In this document: positions 1 through 8,375 of the stretch, in pieces
Layout: every line of letters begins with the position of its first letter
Numbering within the stretch: position 1 is the stretch's first letter
NCBI GenBank assembly: GCA_019637175.1
Contig: JAHBWD010000074.1
Coordinates: 1 to 37,992, forward strand
DNA from: Labilithrix sp.
GTDB taxonomy: Bacteria; Myxococcota_A; Polyangia; Polyangiales; Polyangiaceae
DNA length: 37,992 nt
Reading direction: 5' to 3'
Position numbers and translations under genes: made by a program
The notes under the pieces: model-generated
Database searches by the model: none
Told to the model about the DNA's origin: nothing
What the model saw: the letters and a program-made list of their open reading frames with translations, nothing else

Positions 1-86
1 TTGCCGCCGGAGCCGCCGCAGCCGATCACCTTGATGCGCGCCTGGTATTCCTGCTGCTCGTCTGCGAACTCGATGGAAAACGTCAT
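1..86 (-). CDS. ftsZ: Cell division protein FtsZ, N-terminal 28 codons (runs off the window)
   Basis: Reading leftward from an ATG at 86, the first 28 codons give an acidic start (MTFSIEFADEQQEY) followed by ARIKVIGCGGSGGN. This is the first beta strand and the start of the GTP-binding site of FtsZ, the tubulin-like GTPase that forms the division ring. A GGGAGG ribosome-binding site (95-100) lies 8 nt upstream of the ATG. The gene follows ftsA, as in most dcw clusters, but about 950 bp away instead of adjacent. A small upstream ORF (stop at 83-85) overlaps this start by 4 nt (ATGA), so translation could be coupled. The rest of the gene is outside the window. Confidence 0.93.
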   Translation of the reverse strand, partial: MTFSIEFADEQQEYQARIKVIGCGGSGG

Positions 87-226
87 GACGCATGCCTCCC
101 GGGGCGGTCACCCGCCGTAACCGTCGCGCGATCCTCCGGCGCCTCTTCCTGGGGACCGCGATGAGCTGTTTCCCACGCGCACGTGGGGAGTGAGCCGGGC
201 TTCGCGACCGAAGCCATCGTGCTCAC
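83..226 (-). CDS. Possible 47-codon leader ORF coupled to ftsZ
   Basis: A GTG at 226 opens a 47-codon frame whose TGA (85-83) overlaps the ftsZ ATG as ATGA. The peptide begins (M)STMASVAK, which copies the ftsA start (MSTMASQ) because this DNA is a duplicate of the ftsA 5' region (see the entry at 209-295). After the sixth codon it no longer resembles FtsA. Third-position GC is only moderate, lower than in the real genes of this window. It could be a leader peptide setting FtsZ translation, or a chance frame left by the duplication. I know of no family for it. Confidence 0.25.
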   Translation of the reverse strand: MSTMASVAKPGSLPTCAWETAHRGPQEEAPEDRATVTAGDRPGRHAS

Positions 227-295
227 ACACCGACGGTTCGCATGCTTCGAGGGCGAGGGCCAAATAAGTGGCACGCCGCGACGAGACTTTTTTCG
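209..295 (-). repeat. Diverged copy of the ftsA promoter and start region, upstream of ftsZ
   Basis: Four blocks match the region upstream of ftsA (2325-2412) in the same order and orientation: CGAAAAAA (288-295), GCCACTTATTTGGCC (258-272), ATGCGAACC (235-243) and TGAGCACGATGGCTTCG (209-225). The spacer between the second and third blocks is 14 nt in both copies. The first spacer is 15 nt here and 14 there; the last is 9 nt here and 11 there. Because the last block includes the first codons of ftsA, this is a duplication and not merely a shared binding site. It probably carries the promoter region used for ftsZ, but I cannot assign -35/-10 boxes with confidence. Confidence 0.8.
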
Positions 296-356
296 TCGGG
301 TGCGGGCGCTCGCGCTGGAGATGGCGGAAGACGTCGCGCACGTGCTCGAGGACGGA

Positions 357-744
357 TCACCCTCGTTTCACGCGGGATATGCGCAGAATCGCCAATGTAG
401 GCCAATGTGGCCAACAAACCGGCCGCCCCATCCGTTCCCCACGATCGACGGATGTTCGGCGGCAGCCCTCGCGCGGATGGAAGCACGACGGAAGCTGCCG
501 GACGTTCGGCAGCGGATTGTCTTCCGGCCACGGCGAGGTCGACGCAGCGTCGGTGAGCATCGGAGCGGACTTCCGCTCCGGCGGCGGCACCGGGTCCTCC
601 ACCATCACGAGGTCCTGGTGGTGCTGCACACGCGACGGCCACGGTGGCTCCACCCACGAATGCGATGAGCGCACCGAGACCGACGACAGCTCGCGCCGAG
701 ACGGGCCGCTCGTCGCGAGCAGCCCTGGTCGTATTCTTTCTCAT
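357..744 (-). pseudogene. Frameshifted remnant of a small exported-protein gene between ftsA and ftsZ
   Basis: An ATG at 744 has a strong ribosome-binding site (GGGAGGA, 8 nt upstream). It opens a frame with a basic N-terminus and a hydrophobic segment (AVVGLGALIAFVGG, about residues 19-32), which looks like a signal peptide. Beyond about position 630 this frame loses third-position GC. The next frame then becomes coding-like for about 40 codons, reading VQHHQDLVMVEDPVPPPERK and then SPWPEDNPLPNVRQLP, with nearly every third base G or C. Skipping one base near 630 joins the two halves. Towards 400 and below no frame looks coding. A second, weaker start with its own GGGAGG lies at 784. I do not recognise the protein; sequencing error or real decay could both explain the shift. 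Confidence 0.4.
391..413 (-). repeat. Short direct repeats phased by about 10 bp, upstream of ftsZ
   Basis: On the minus strand TTGGCC, TTGGCC and TTGGC recur at 9- and 10-bp steps; on the plus strand this appears as GCCAATGTAG followed by GCCAATGTGG. One-turn phasing is typical of sites for oligomeric regulators such as MraZ, whose boxes also begin TGG. The units here are TGGCC rather than the GTGGS-A-rich units at mraZ, so the link is only suggestive. Confidence 0.35.
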
Positions 745-778
745 CCGTCGAGTCCTCCCGAGCGAGGACGAACGGGCG

Positions 779-798
779 CGTCATGAAGCACGCCTCCC
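779..798 (-). repeat. Partial repeat of the ftsZ ribosome-binding site and start
   Basis: These 20 bases match 81-100 at 18 positions, including GGGAGG, the 8-nt spacer, the ATG and the next codon (ATG ACG). The ATG at 784 opens a 59-codon frame starting MTRPFVLARED, with high third-position GC over its first 30 codons, overlapping the disrupted gene that starts at 744. It may be another duplicated scrap or an independent start with a similar ribosome-binding site. Confidence 0.4.
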
Positions 799-1014
799 TG
801 ACGTGCATCACGCTCCGCGCGGCGAGCACCGCGCGCCCCGTCCGTCCGCGGGACTCGACTACTGCAGCGGCCGCGCCGCCGACGTCTCGCGCGGAAGTGC
901 CGGAGAGCGCGCGGGTTCGCGGGCGGTGAGGGCAGCCGGCTGATGCGAAGCGTTCATGCGCAGGCGGACCCGCCGGGGATCCACTGTGCCAGCGCGCGCG
1001 ACGAACACGTGAGA

Positions 1015-1028
1015 GCGGAACGTTCCGC
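1015..1028. other. Perfect 14-bp palindrome 12 bp after the ftsA stop
   Basis: GCGGAACGTTCCGC reads the same on both strands. It sits 12 bp beyond the ftsA TGA (1041-1043) in the direction of transcription. There is no T-run after it and no loop, so it is not a standard intrinsic terminator; it could be a protein-binding site. The remaining sequence between it and the disrupted gene (about 800-1014) shows no gene or motif I can support. Confidence 0.4.
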
Positions 1029-1040
1029 CCGCGACGTCGC

Positions 1041-2342
1041 TCAGAATGCGGCCTTGAGCCACTCCCAGATCTTCGACGACTTCGGAGACTCCTCCGCCTT
1101 CACGGGTCCCGCGAGCTCCTCGCGCCTCCCCGCGGCCGCGCTCATGCGCATCATCGAGTGCGCCGGGGCCGCGGCGCGTGCATGGGCATCGGCGATCGCC
1201 TGCGCGCCGTAGCGGACGAGGCCGACGCCGGTCGCATATTGCGGTCCGTGCACGAGCTGCGTGATCCCGCGGACGCCAGTCGGGAAGCCGATGCGGACGG
1301 GCATGCCGAGGATCTCCTCGGCGAGCTCCGTCGTTCCCTCGAGGAGCACCGCGCCGCCGGTGAGGACGACGCCGGCCGAGAGCTGCTCGAGCAGGCCCGT
1401 GTCCTCGATGCGCTTCCGCACGACCGCGAAGATCTCTTCGACGCGCGGCTCGATGATGTCGCTCAGGACGCGGCGAGGCGTGCGGCGCGGCTTCTGCCCG
1501 CCGACGCCGGGCACCTCGATCTCTTCATCATCCGCCACCATCCGGCCGAGCGAGCAGCCGAAGAGGCGCTTGAGCCGATCGGCCTCCGCCATCGGCGTGC
1601 GGAGGCCCGCGGCGATGTCGTTGGTGATGTTGTTGCCGCCGACCGGGATGACGCTCGCGTGCGCGATGCCGCCGTCGACGTAGAGCAGGATGTCGGTGGT
1701 GCCGCCGCCGATGTCGACGACCGCGGCGCCGATCTCGCGCTCGTCGTCGGAGAGCACGGCCTCGGAGCTCGCGAGCGGCTCGAGCACCACGTCGGCGACG
1801 ACCAGGCCGCAGCGCTCGGCGCAGCGGATGACGTTCTGCACGCAGCTCGTCGCCGCGGTCACGAGGTTGACCTTGGCGCCGAGGCGCACGCCGCTCATCC
1901 CGATGGGGTCGCGGATGCCGTCCTGGATGTCGACGACGTACTCGCGGGGAAGGACGTGGAGGATCTGACGATCGGCGTCGACCGGGATGGCCCGCGCGCC
2001 TTCGAGCACGCGCTCGACGTCGGCGCGGGTGACCTCGCCCGCGGCGATCGCGGCGACGCCGTCGGACGACTGCGACCGGATGTGGCTGCCGGCCACGCCC
2101 GCGTACACCGTCCGGATCTCGACGCCGGCCATCGTCTGGGCCGCCTCGATCGCGTCCTTGATGGAGCGGACGGTCCAGTCGATGTTGCTGACGATGCCCT
2201 TGCGGAGCCCGCGGCACGGGACGGAGCCGACCCCGAGGATCGTGATGCCGTCCTCCGCGATCTCTCCGACGACCGCACACACCTTCGTCGTCCCGATGTC
2301 CAGACCGACGACGATCTCTCCTTGCGAAGCCATCGTGCTCAT
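1041..2342 (-). CDS. ftsA: Cell division protein FtsA
   Basis: FtsA is the actin-like ATPase that tethers FtsZ filaments to the inner membrane. The N-terminal phosphate-1 motif VVGLDIGTTKVCAVVGE, the 1C-type subdomain with GVAGSHIRSQ, the phosphate-2 motif AAVVDIGGGTTDI and the adenosine motif VVLTGGAVLLEG are all present. The last 12 residues (SKIWEWLKAAF) form the amphipathic membrane-targeting helix. About 433 residues is a normal length. The start is placed at ATG 2342, with ATG 2333 a close alternative; a GTG further upstream at 2381 would overlap the conserved promoter-like block and is unlikely. The gene is cut off from ftsQ by a gene on the other strand, so it must have its own promoter, probably within 2325-2430. 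Confidence 0.95.
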   Translation of the reverse strand: MSTMASQGEIVVGLDIGTTKVCAVVGEIAEDGITILGVGSVPCRGLRKGIVSNIDWTVRSIKDAIEAAQTMAGVEIRTVYAGVAGSHIRSQSSDGVAAIAAGEVTRADVERVLEGARAIPVDADRQILHVLPREYVVDIQDGIRDPIGMSGVRLGAKVNLVTAATSCVQNVIRCAERCGLVVADVVLEPLASSEAVLSDDEREIGAAVVDIGGGTTDILLYVDGGIAHASVIPVGGNNITNDIAAGLRTPMAEADRLKRLFGCSLGRMVADDEEIEVPGVGGQKPRRTPRRVLSDIIEPRVEEIFAVVRKRIEDTGLLEQLSAGVVLTGGAVLLEGTTELAEEILGMPVRIGFPTGVRGITQLVHGPQYATGVGLVRYGAQAIADAHARAAAPAHSMMRMSAAAGRREELAGPVKAEESPKSSKIWEWLKAAF

Positions 2343-2412
2343 CTCAGCCCAGGGTTCGCATAGTCCCGTTGATCCGGCCAAATAAGTGGCGGTGCGGGAG
2401 GCGGTTTTTTCG
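2325..2412 (-). promoter_or_regulatory. ftsA upstream element (source copy of the repeat upstream of ftsZ)
   Basis: The blocks are CGAAAAAA (2405-2412), GCCACTTATTTGGCC (2376-2390), ATGCGAACC (2353-2361) and TGAGCACGATGGCTTCG (2325-2341, which covers the ftsA start). It lies in the only space available for an ftsA promoter, and shares the space with the start of the divergent gene at 2434. A run of six A upstream could be an UP-element. No clean sigma-70 -35/-10 pair is visible. Confidence 0.55.
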
Positions 2413-2433
2413 GGGCGGCCCTACGATGGGGGA

Positions 2434-3672
2434 ATGGGCTCGACCCCGGCCGTCCTCGTGACCCGCAGCCGCTTCTGGGCGGTGAGCACGGGCGTCATCT
2501 TCGTGGTCGCGGTGCTCCTGCTCTCGGTGAGCCCGGGGAGGGCCGAAGACCTCGCCGGCCTCGCGTACATCATGGGGACGCTCGGATTTCTCCCGGCGTG
2601 CGCCTGGCTCGGGTACCACGCGCCGCGGCGCCGGGAGATCACGATCCGCGTCGACCGCCGCGGGCTCTCTGCGCAGCGGCGAGGCCGCGATCTCGGGCTC
2701 CTCCGCGACCGCGCGAGCCTCCGACGCGGAGGCGCGGTGGCGATGCCCGACGGCCGCTATCGCGTCGATCTGCACACCCGCGTGGGGCCGCGGCTCCGGC
2801 TCGAGGTCGAGGGGCAACGCGAGGCGCGCGAGCTGCTCGCGGCGCTCGGGCTCGATCGGCGCGAGGGCACCTCGCGATTCCACCTGCGGTGGCATCCGCC
2901 CGTGCAGGGCTTCGCGGTGGTGGGCGCCGTCGTCGTCGGCGTCTTCGCGCTGATGCTCGTGGGGCTCGGGCCTCTTTGGGTCATCGGCGGGCTCGTCGCC
3001 GCCGGGCTCATGCCGCTCGTCGATCGCGTGCTCTTCCGGGTCGACCTGACCGTGGGCATCGACGGGCTCGAGATCCTGCGCGGCTCGGGCGCGAGGCGGT
3101 TCGTGCCCCACGCGCGCATCGTCCGCGTCGAGGAGATCGGGGCCCCGCAAGGCTGGCCCGGCGCGGAGATCGTCTCGCCGGGCTTCCGCGTCGTGCTCGA
3201 CGACGGAGCGATCCTCGCCTTCGATACGCGCGACGAGCGCTTCCGAACCGGCGTGTGGAAGACCGATCCGATCTTCGAGGGCACGCGCGACGCGTGGACA
3301 CGCGCGCGCGCTTCGTCGGCGCAGGCCTCGGCGGTGACGCTGCTGCGCGGCGACCGCTCGACGCGCGAGTGGGTCCTCGCGCTGCGCGAGATCGGAAGCC
3401 GCGACGCGCAGATCGGCTACCGCGTCTCGGCCATCGACGAGCGGACGCTCTTCGACGTCGTCACCGACGCGCAGGCGTCGTCCGAGCTCCGCGTCGCGGC
3501 CGCGGTGGCGCTCGGCGCGCAAGCCGAGCACGCGCCGAAGCTCCGCGTGATGGCCGACGATCTCGCCGAGCCTATGGTGCGCCGCATCGCGATCCGCGCC
3601 GCGACGGCCTCGAGCGACGCCGATCTCGAAGAAGAGATCGACGCCGTGCTCCCCTCTCGCCGCGCCGGCTGA
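2434..3672 (+). CDS. Unknown membrane protein inserted in the dcw cluster on the opposite strand
   Basis: The 412-residue protein has two hydrophobic segments near the N-terminus (about residues 10-30 and 37-57) and a hydrophobic pair near 160-205 (FAVVGAVVVGVFALMLVGLG and the stretch after it). Soluble beta-rich stretches follow each pair (ITIRVDRRGLSA... and LTVGIDGLEILRG...), similar in pattern to bacterial PH-like domains. The C-terminus (ELRVAAAVALGAQAEHAPKL...) looks like HEAT-type helices. I know of no named function. It is transcribed against the dcw operon: its stop is 2 nt from the ftsQ stop and its start is about 90 bp from the divergent ftsA start. GTG starts at 2386 and 2458 are alternatives; ATG 2434 is preceded by a G-rich stretch that is too close to be an ideal ribosome-binding site. 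Confidence 0.75.
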   Translation: MGSTPAVLVTRSRFWAVSTGVIFVVAVLLLSVSPGRAEDLAGLAYIMGTLGFLPACAWLGYHAPRRREITIRVDRRGLSAQRRGRDLGLLRDRASLRRGGAVAMPDGRYRVDLHTRVGPRLRLEVEGQREARELLAALGLDRREGTSRFHLRWHPPVQGFAVVGAVVVGVFALMLVGLGPLWVIGGLVAAGLMPLVDRVLFRVDLTVGIDGLEILRGSGARRFVPHARIVRVEEIGAPQGWPGAEIVSPGFRVVLDDGAILAFDTRDERFRTGVWKTDPIFEGTRDAWTRARASSAQASAVTLLRGDRSTREWVLALREIGSRDAQIGYRVSAIDERTLFDVVTDAQASSELRVAAAVALGAQAEHAPKLRVMADDLAEPMVRRIAIRAATASSDADLEEEIDAVLPSRRAG

Positions 3673-3674
3673 CT

Positions 3675-4534
3675 CTAGCGGATGCGCACGACGACGCGGT
3701 CGGGGCGCGATTCGTTGTCGAGCATGATCGCGTCGGGCTTCGCGCCGCGGCGATCGAGCTCGGCGGTGACACGCATCGCCTGCTCGAGCTTCTTCCGGTA
3801 GGGCGGCGCGCCCATGTGCAGCATCACCGCGTTCTTGCCGATGACGAGCGTCATCTCGCCGTTCGGCTCGACGTGGACCTCCTCGAGGGGCGCGCGGACG
3901 GCGAGCGGAGAGTGATCGTAGTCGTGGGCGAGATCGAGGGCTCGACGGATGAGGCGCGAAGCGCCTTCGCGGTCGTCGACGAGCATCTGCATCGCGATGC
4001 CCGTCACGATCGGAAGATCGGTCGGATCGCCCGGCTCGACGCGCTTGATGACGGCGCCCTCGCGCATCACGAGGTAGCTCTCGCCGTTGGTCGAAACGAG
4101 GCCCGCGGCCTCTCGCTCGACCACGCGCAGATAGAGCGTCCCCGGGAGCTGCCTCGCGAGCGACGCCTCCGCGACCCATGGATCGGCGATCAGGCGCGCG
4201 CGCGCGCGGTCGAGATCCGCGGTGAAGATGTTCTGCCCCTTCGCGATGCCGGCGACGGTCGCGAGCTCGTCGGGCGTGCGGCGCTTGGCGCCCGTCGTCA
4301 CGATCTCGCCTACGGCGAACCGCGGGCTCGTCTTCACGTAGCGGCGCGCGCCCCAGGCGACCGTTCCGCCGATGGCCACCACCATGACGAAGCCGAGCAC
4401 GCCGCGCGCGATGCGCATCGCGCGCGACTCGACCTTCGGCGCGGGCGCGATCTCGCACGGCGGCTCGAGCGCGACCGGCGCTTCGCTGGGGATGGACGGT
4501 CGCGCCTTGCGTCGGGTGTTGCCGCTGCTCTTGC

Positions 4535-4538
<4 letters not shown>
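3675..4538 (-). CDS. ftsQ: Cell division protein FtsQ (DivIB family)
   Basis: A bitopic divisome protein of 287 residues. It has a cytoplasmic Pro/Arg-rich tail, one membrane helix (about 45-62, GVLGFVMVVAIGGTVAWG), then a POTRA domain (about 74-143: FAVGEIVTTGAKRRT, GQNIFTADLDRARARLIADPWV, LPGTLYLRVVERE) and the FtsQ/DivIB beta domain. It scaffolds FtsB/FtsL and controls septal synthesis. It starts with GTG at 4538, which overlaps the murC stop as GTGA, so it is probably translated by coupling. It is the last gene of the long operon; the next gene downstream runs towards it on the other strand, with 2 nt between the stops. Confidence 0.93.
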
Positions 4539-5949
<1,411 letters not shown>

Positions 5950-5950
<1 letters not shown>

Positions 5951-7116
5951 CAGGAGACCTCCTTCGACGGGCGCACGCCGGTGGCCGAGGCGCGCGGAGA
6001 TCCGTTCACCGCCTTGACGGGCTCCGCCTTCTTCTTCGGCCCGATGCCGGCGAGCGAGAGGAGATCGCGCGCCACGTCGTGCGCGGCGTGCGGGTGCCCG
6101 TGCTCGCGCGCGGCGTGGGCCATACGGACGCGCCGCTCGTCGTCTTCGAAGAGCAGCGACAGCTCGGTCGCGAGGCGGACCTCGTCGGCCGCCTCCTGGC
6201 GGATGCAGATCGCGCCGCCGAGCTCGCCGAGCGCGAGCGCGTTCTTCGCCTGGTGATCGTCGGCGGCGTGAGGGAACGGCACGAGGAGCGACGCGCGCCC
6301 GATCGCGGCGATCTCGGCGACGGTGACCGCGCCCGCGCGCGCGACGATCACGTCGGCCGACGACATCTGATCGGCGACGTCGTCGATGAACTCGGTCACC
6401 GTGGCGGTGCGCACGCCGGCGCGCTCGTAGGCCTCTTTCACCGCGGCCGCGCGCTCGCGGCCCGCTTGGTGAACGACGTGCACGTCGCCCACCTTCGCGA
6501 CCGTTCGGGCGATCGCGGGAGGCAGGCGCTCGTTGAGCGCCGTCGCGCCCTGGCTGCCGCCGAGGACGAGCACGCGCCGCTGGCCGGGCTTCGCCGAGTA
6601 CGCCCGCGGCTCGAAGCCCGGGCGGAGAGGAACGCCGTAGAGGCGCGCCTTGTCTCCACGGAAGAGACGCGCCGTCTCGCTCCACGCGACGTAGGCGCGG
6701 CGCGCGAAAGGTGCGAGCAGCCGGTTCGCGAGGCCGAGCGCGCTGTTGGGCTCGAGGATCGCGAGCGGGACGCGCGCGCGAACGCACGCGAGCGCGGCCG
6801 GGCCGGCCGAGTAGCCGCCGACGCTGAGCACCGCGCTCGGACGAAGGCGGCCGACGAGGCCGGTCGCGTGGCGCATCGCCTTCGCCGCGACGAGCGCGCC
6901 GCGGACGGCGCGCGCCGGCCCGCCGCCCTTCATCGGCTCGACGTCGAGCAGCTCGAGCGTGTAGCCGTGGGCGGGGACGATCTTCGTCTCGAGGCCGCGC
7001 GGCGATCCGGCGAACACGACGTCGACGTCGGCGAGCTCGCGGAGCGCGTGCGCGACCGCGAGCCCGGGGAAGACGTGCCCGCCCGTTCCGCCGCCGGCGA
7101 CGAGGATCGTCTTCAC
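5950..7116 (-). CDS. murG: MurG, lipid II-forming N-acetylglucosaminyltransferase
   Basis: A GT28-family peripheral membrane enzyme that transfers GlcNAc from UDP-GlcNAc to lipid I. It starts VKTILVAGGGTGGHVFPGLA, the signature glycine loop, and carries VLSVGGYSAGPAALA, LEPNSALGLANRLLA, LVLGGSQGATALNE and the donor-site block VIVARAGAVTVAEIAAIGRA followed by LVPFPHAADDHQAKNA. The usual length is about 360; here it is 388 because of a basic, low-complexity C-terminal tail of about 30 residues (KKKAEPVKAVNGS...). The GTG start at 7116 overlaps the ftsW stop (GTGA). Confidence 0.96.
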
Positions 7117-8375
7117 TCCGCACCCCCTTCGGCGCCGAGCGCGGCGACGAGGTCGCTCTCCGTCGCCTCGGGCGGCTCGGGCGTGGGCGTCTCCGACTCG
7201 AGGCGCGGGCTCGGCGCGCCCTGACGCGAGACGTTCAGGAGCACGCCCGCGGCGGCCGCGTTCACGAGGAGCGAAGAGCCGCCGAAGCTCAAGAACGGCA
7301 GCGTGAGGCCCTTCGTCGGGAGGATCGCGAGCGCGACCGAGAGGTTCACGAGCGCCTGCGCGCCGAACATCGTCGAGATGCCGAACGCGAGGTACGCCCC
7401 GTAGTCGTCGGGCGCGCGGAACGCTGCGCGCACGCCGCGCGCGACGAGCGCGAGGTACACGACGCACAGCGCGAGGATGCCGACGAAGCCGAGCTCTTCG
7501 CCGATGATCGCGGCGATGAAGTCGTTGTGCGCCTCGGGCAGGTAGAGCGTTTGGAGGCCCTTGCCCACGCCGGTGCCCCAGGTGCCGCCCGATCCGAAGG
7601 ACATGACCGACTGGAACGGCTGGTACGCGAGATCGGCGCGGTGCTGATCCATGTTCATCCACGCGAGGTATCGCTCGTAGCGATACTGCTTCGACATGAT
7701 CGAGATCGCGCCGAACACGCCGCCGAAGATCGACGCGCCGAGGATGTAGCCGACCTTCGCGCCGGCGACGAACAGCATCGTGAACGTGAGGAGCAGGAGC
7801 ACGACCGCGCTGCCGAAGTCGGGCTGCTTCATGCAGAGGAACATGAAGATGCCGGCGACGATCAGGTGCGGGAGGAAGCCGACGGTGAACGTCTTCACCT
7901 TCTCGGCCTTCTTCGCGAGCGAGTACGCGAGCCAGCTCACGAGCGCGAGCTTCGCCATCTCGGCGGGCTGCACGTGAACGGGGCCGACGGAGAGCCAGCG
8001 CGTCGCGCCGCCGCCCGTGTGACCGAGGCCGGCGACGCACATGAGCAAGAGCACGCCGACGCCGCCGAGCACCGGATAGGTGAGCTTGTAGAGGCGGTGG
8101 TAGTCGATCGCGCCGACGATGAAGAACAAGAGCAGCGCGACGACCGCGTACGCGGCCTGTCGCTTCAGGAAGAACTGGGGATCGTGGTAGTGCAGCGTCG
8201 CCTGCACGGCCGAGGCGCTGTAGACCATCACGACGCCGAAGCCGACGAGCGCCACGACGATCGCGCCGAGGAAGACGTCGACCGGCTTGTGTGACGATCC
8301 CTCGGTCGGCCGCGCGTCGAGCGGCGCCGCGATCGGGAGCGGAAGCTGAACGGGCAGGCGGCGATTCTTGATCAT
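7113..8375 (-). CDS. ftsW: Lipid II polymerase FtsW (SEDS family)
   Basis: A multi-pass membrane glycosyltransferase that builds septal glycan strands with its partner FtsI. The first helix (DVFLGAIVVALVGFGVVMVYSAS), the SEDS signature region RWLSVGPVHVQPAEMAKLAL, the catalytic-loop sequence KQPDFGSAVVL, and the late motifs AHNDFIAAIIGEELGF and GLTLPFLSFGGSSL are all present. It has 420 residues, with a cytoplasmic acidic/proline tail. ATG 8375 overlaps the murD stop (ATGA) and its own stop overlaps murG (GTGA). FtsW rather than RodA is supported by its position between murD and murG. Confidence 0.95.
   Translation of the reverse strand: MIKNRRLPVQLPLPIAAPLDARPTEGSSHKPVDVFLGAIVVALVGFGVVMVYSASAVQATLHYHDPQFFLKRQAAYAVVALLLFFIVGAIDYHRLYKLTYPVLGGVGVLLLMCVAGLGHTGGGATRWLSVGPVHVQPAEMAKLALVSWLAYSLAKKAEKVKTFTVGFLPHLIVAGIFMFLCMKQPDFGSAVVLLLLTFTMLFVAGAKVGYILGASIFGGVFGAISIMSKQYRYERYLAWMNMDQHRADLAYQPFQSVMSFGSGGTWGTGVGKGLQTLYLPEAHNDFIAAIIGEELGFVGILALCVVYLALVARGVRAAFRAPDDYGAYLAFGISTMFGAQALVNLSVALAILPTKGLTLPFLSFGGSSLLVNAAAAGVLLNVSRQGAPSPRLESETPTPEPPEATESDLVAALGAEGGAE

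Noticed and set aside
279..300. CGACGA...TTTTTT...TCGTCG as an intrinsic terminator
   Set aside because: The T-run is in the loop and not after the stem, and the A-run is shared with the ftsA copy, where the stem is not kept.
391..413. CRISPR or long tandem repeat
   Set aside because: Only two to three 10-bp units without spacers.
1158..2363. A 401-codon plus-strand frame over ftsA
   Set aside because: Antisense to ftsA, rich in Asp/Arg/Ala repeats, no motif.
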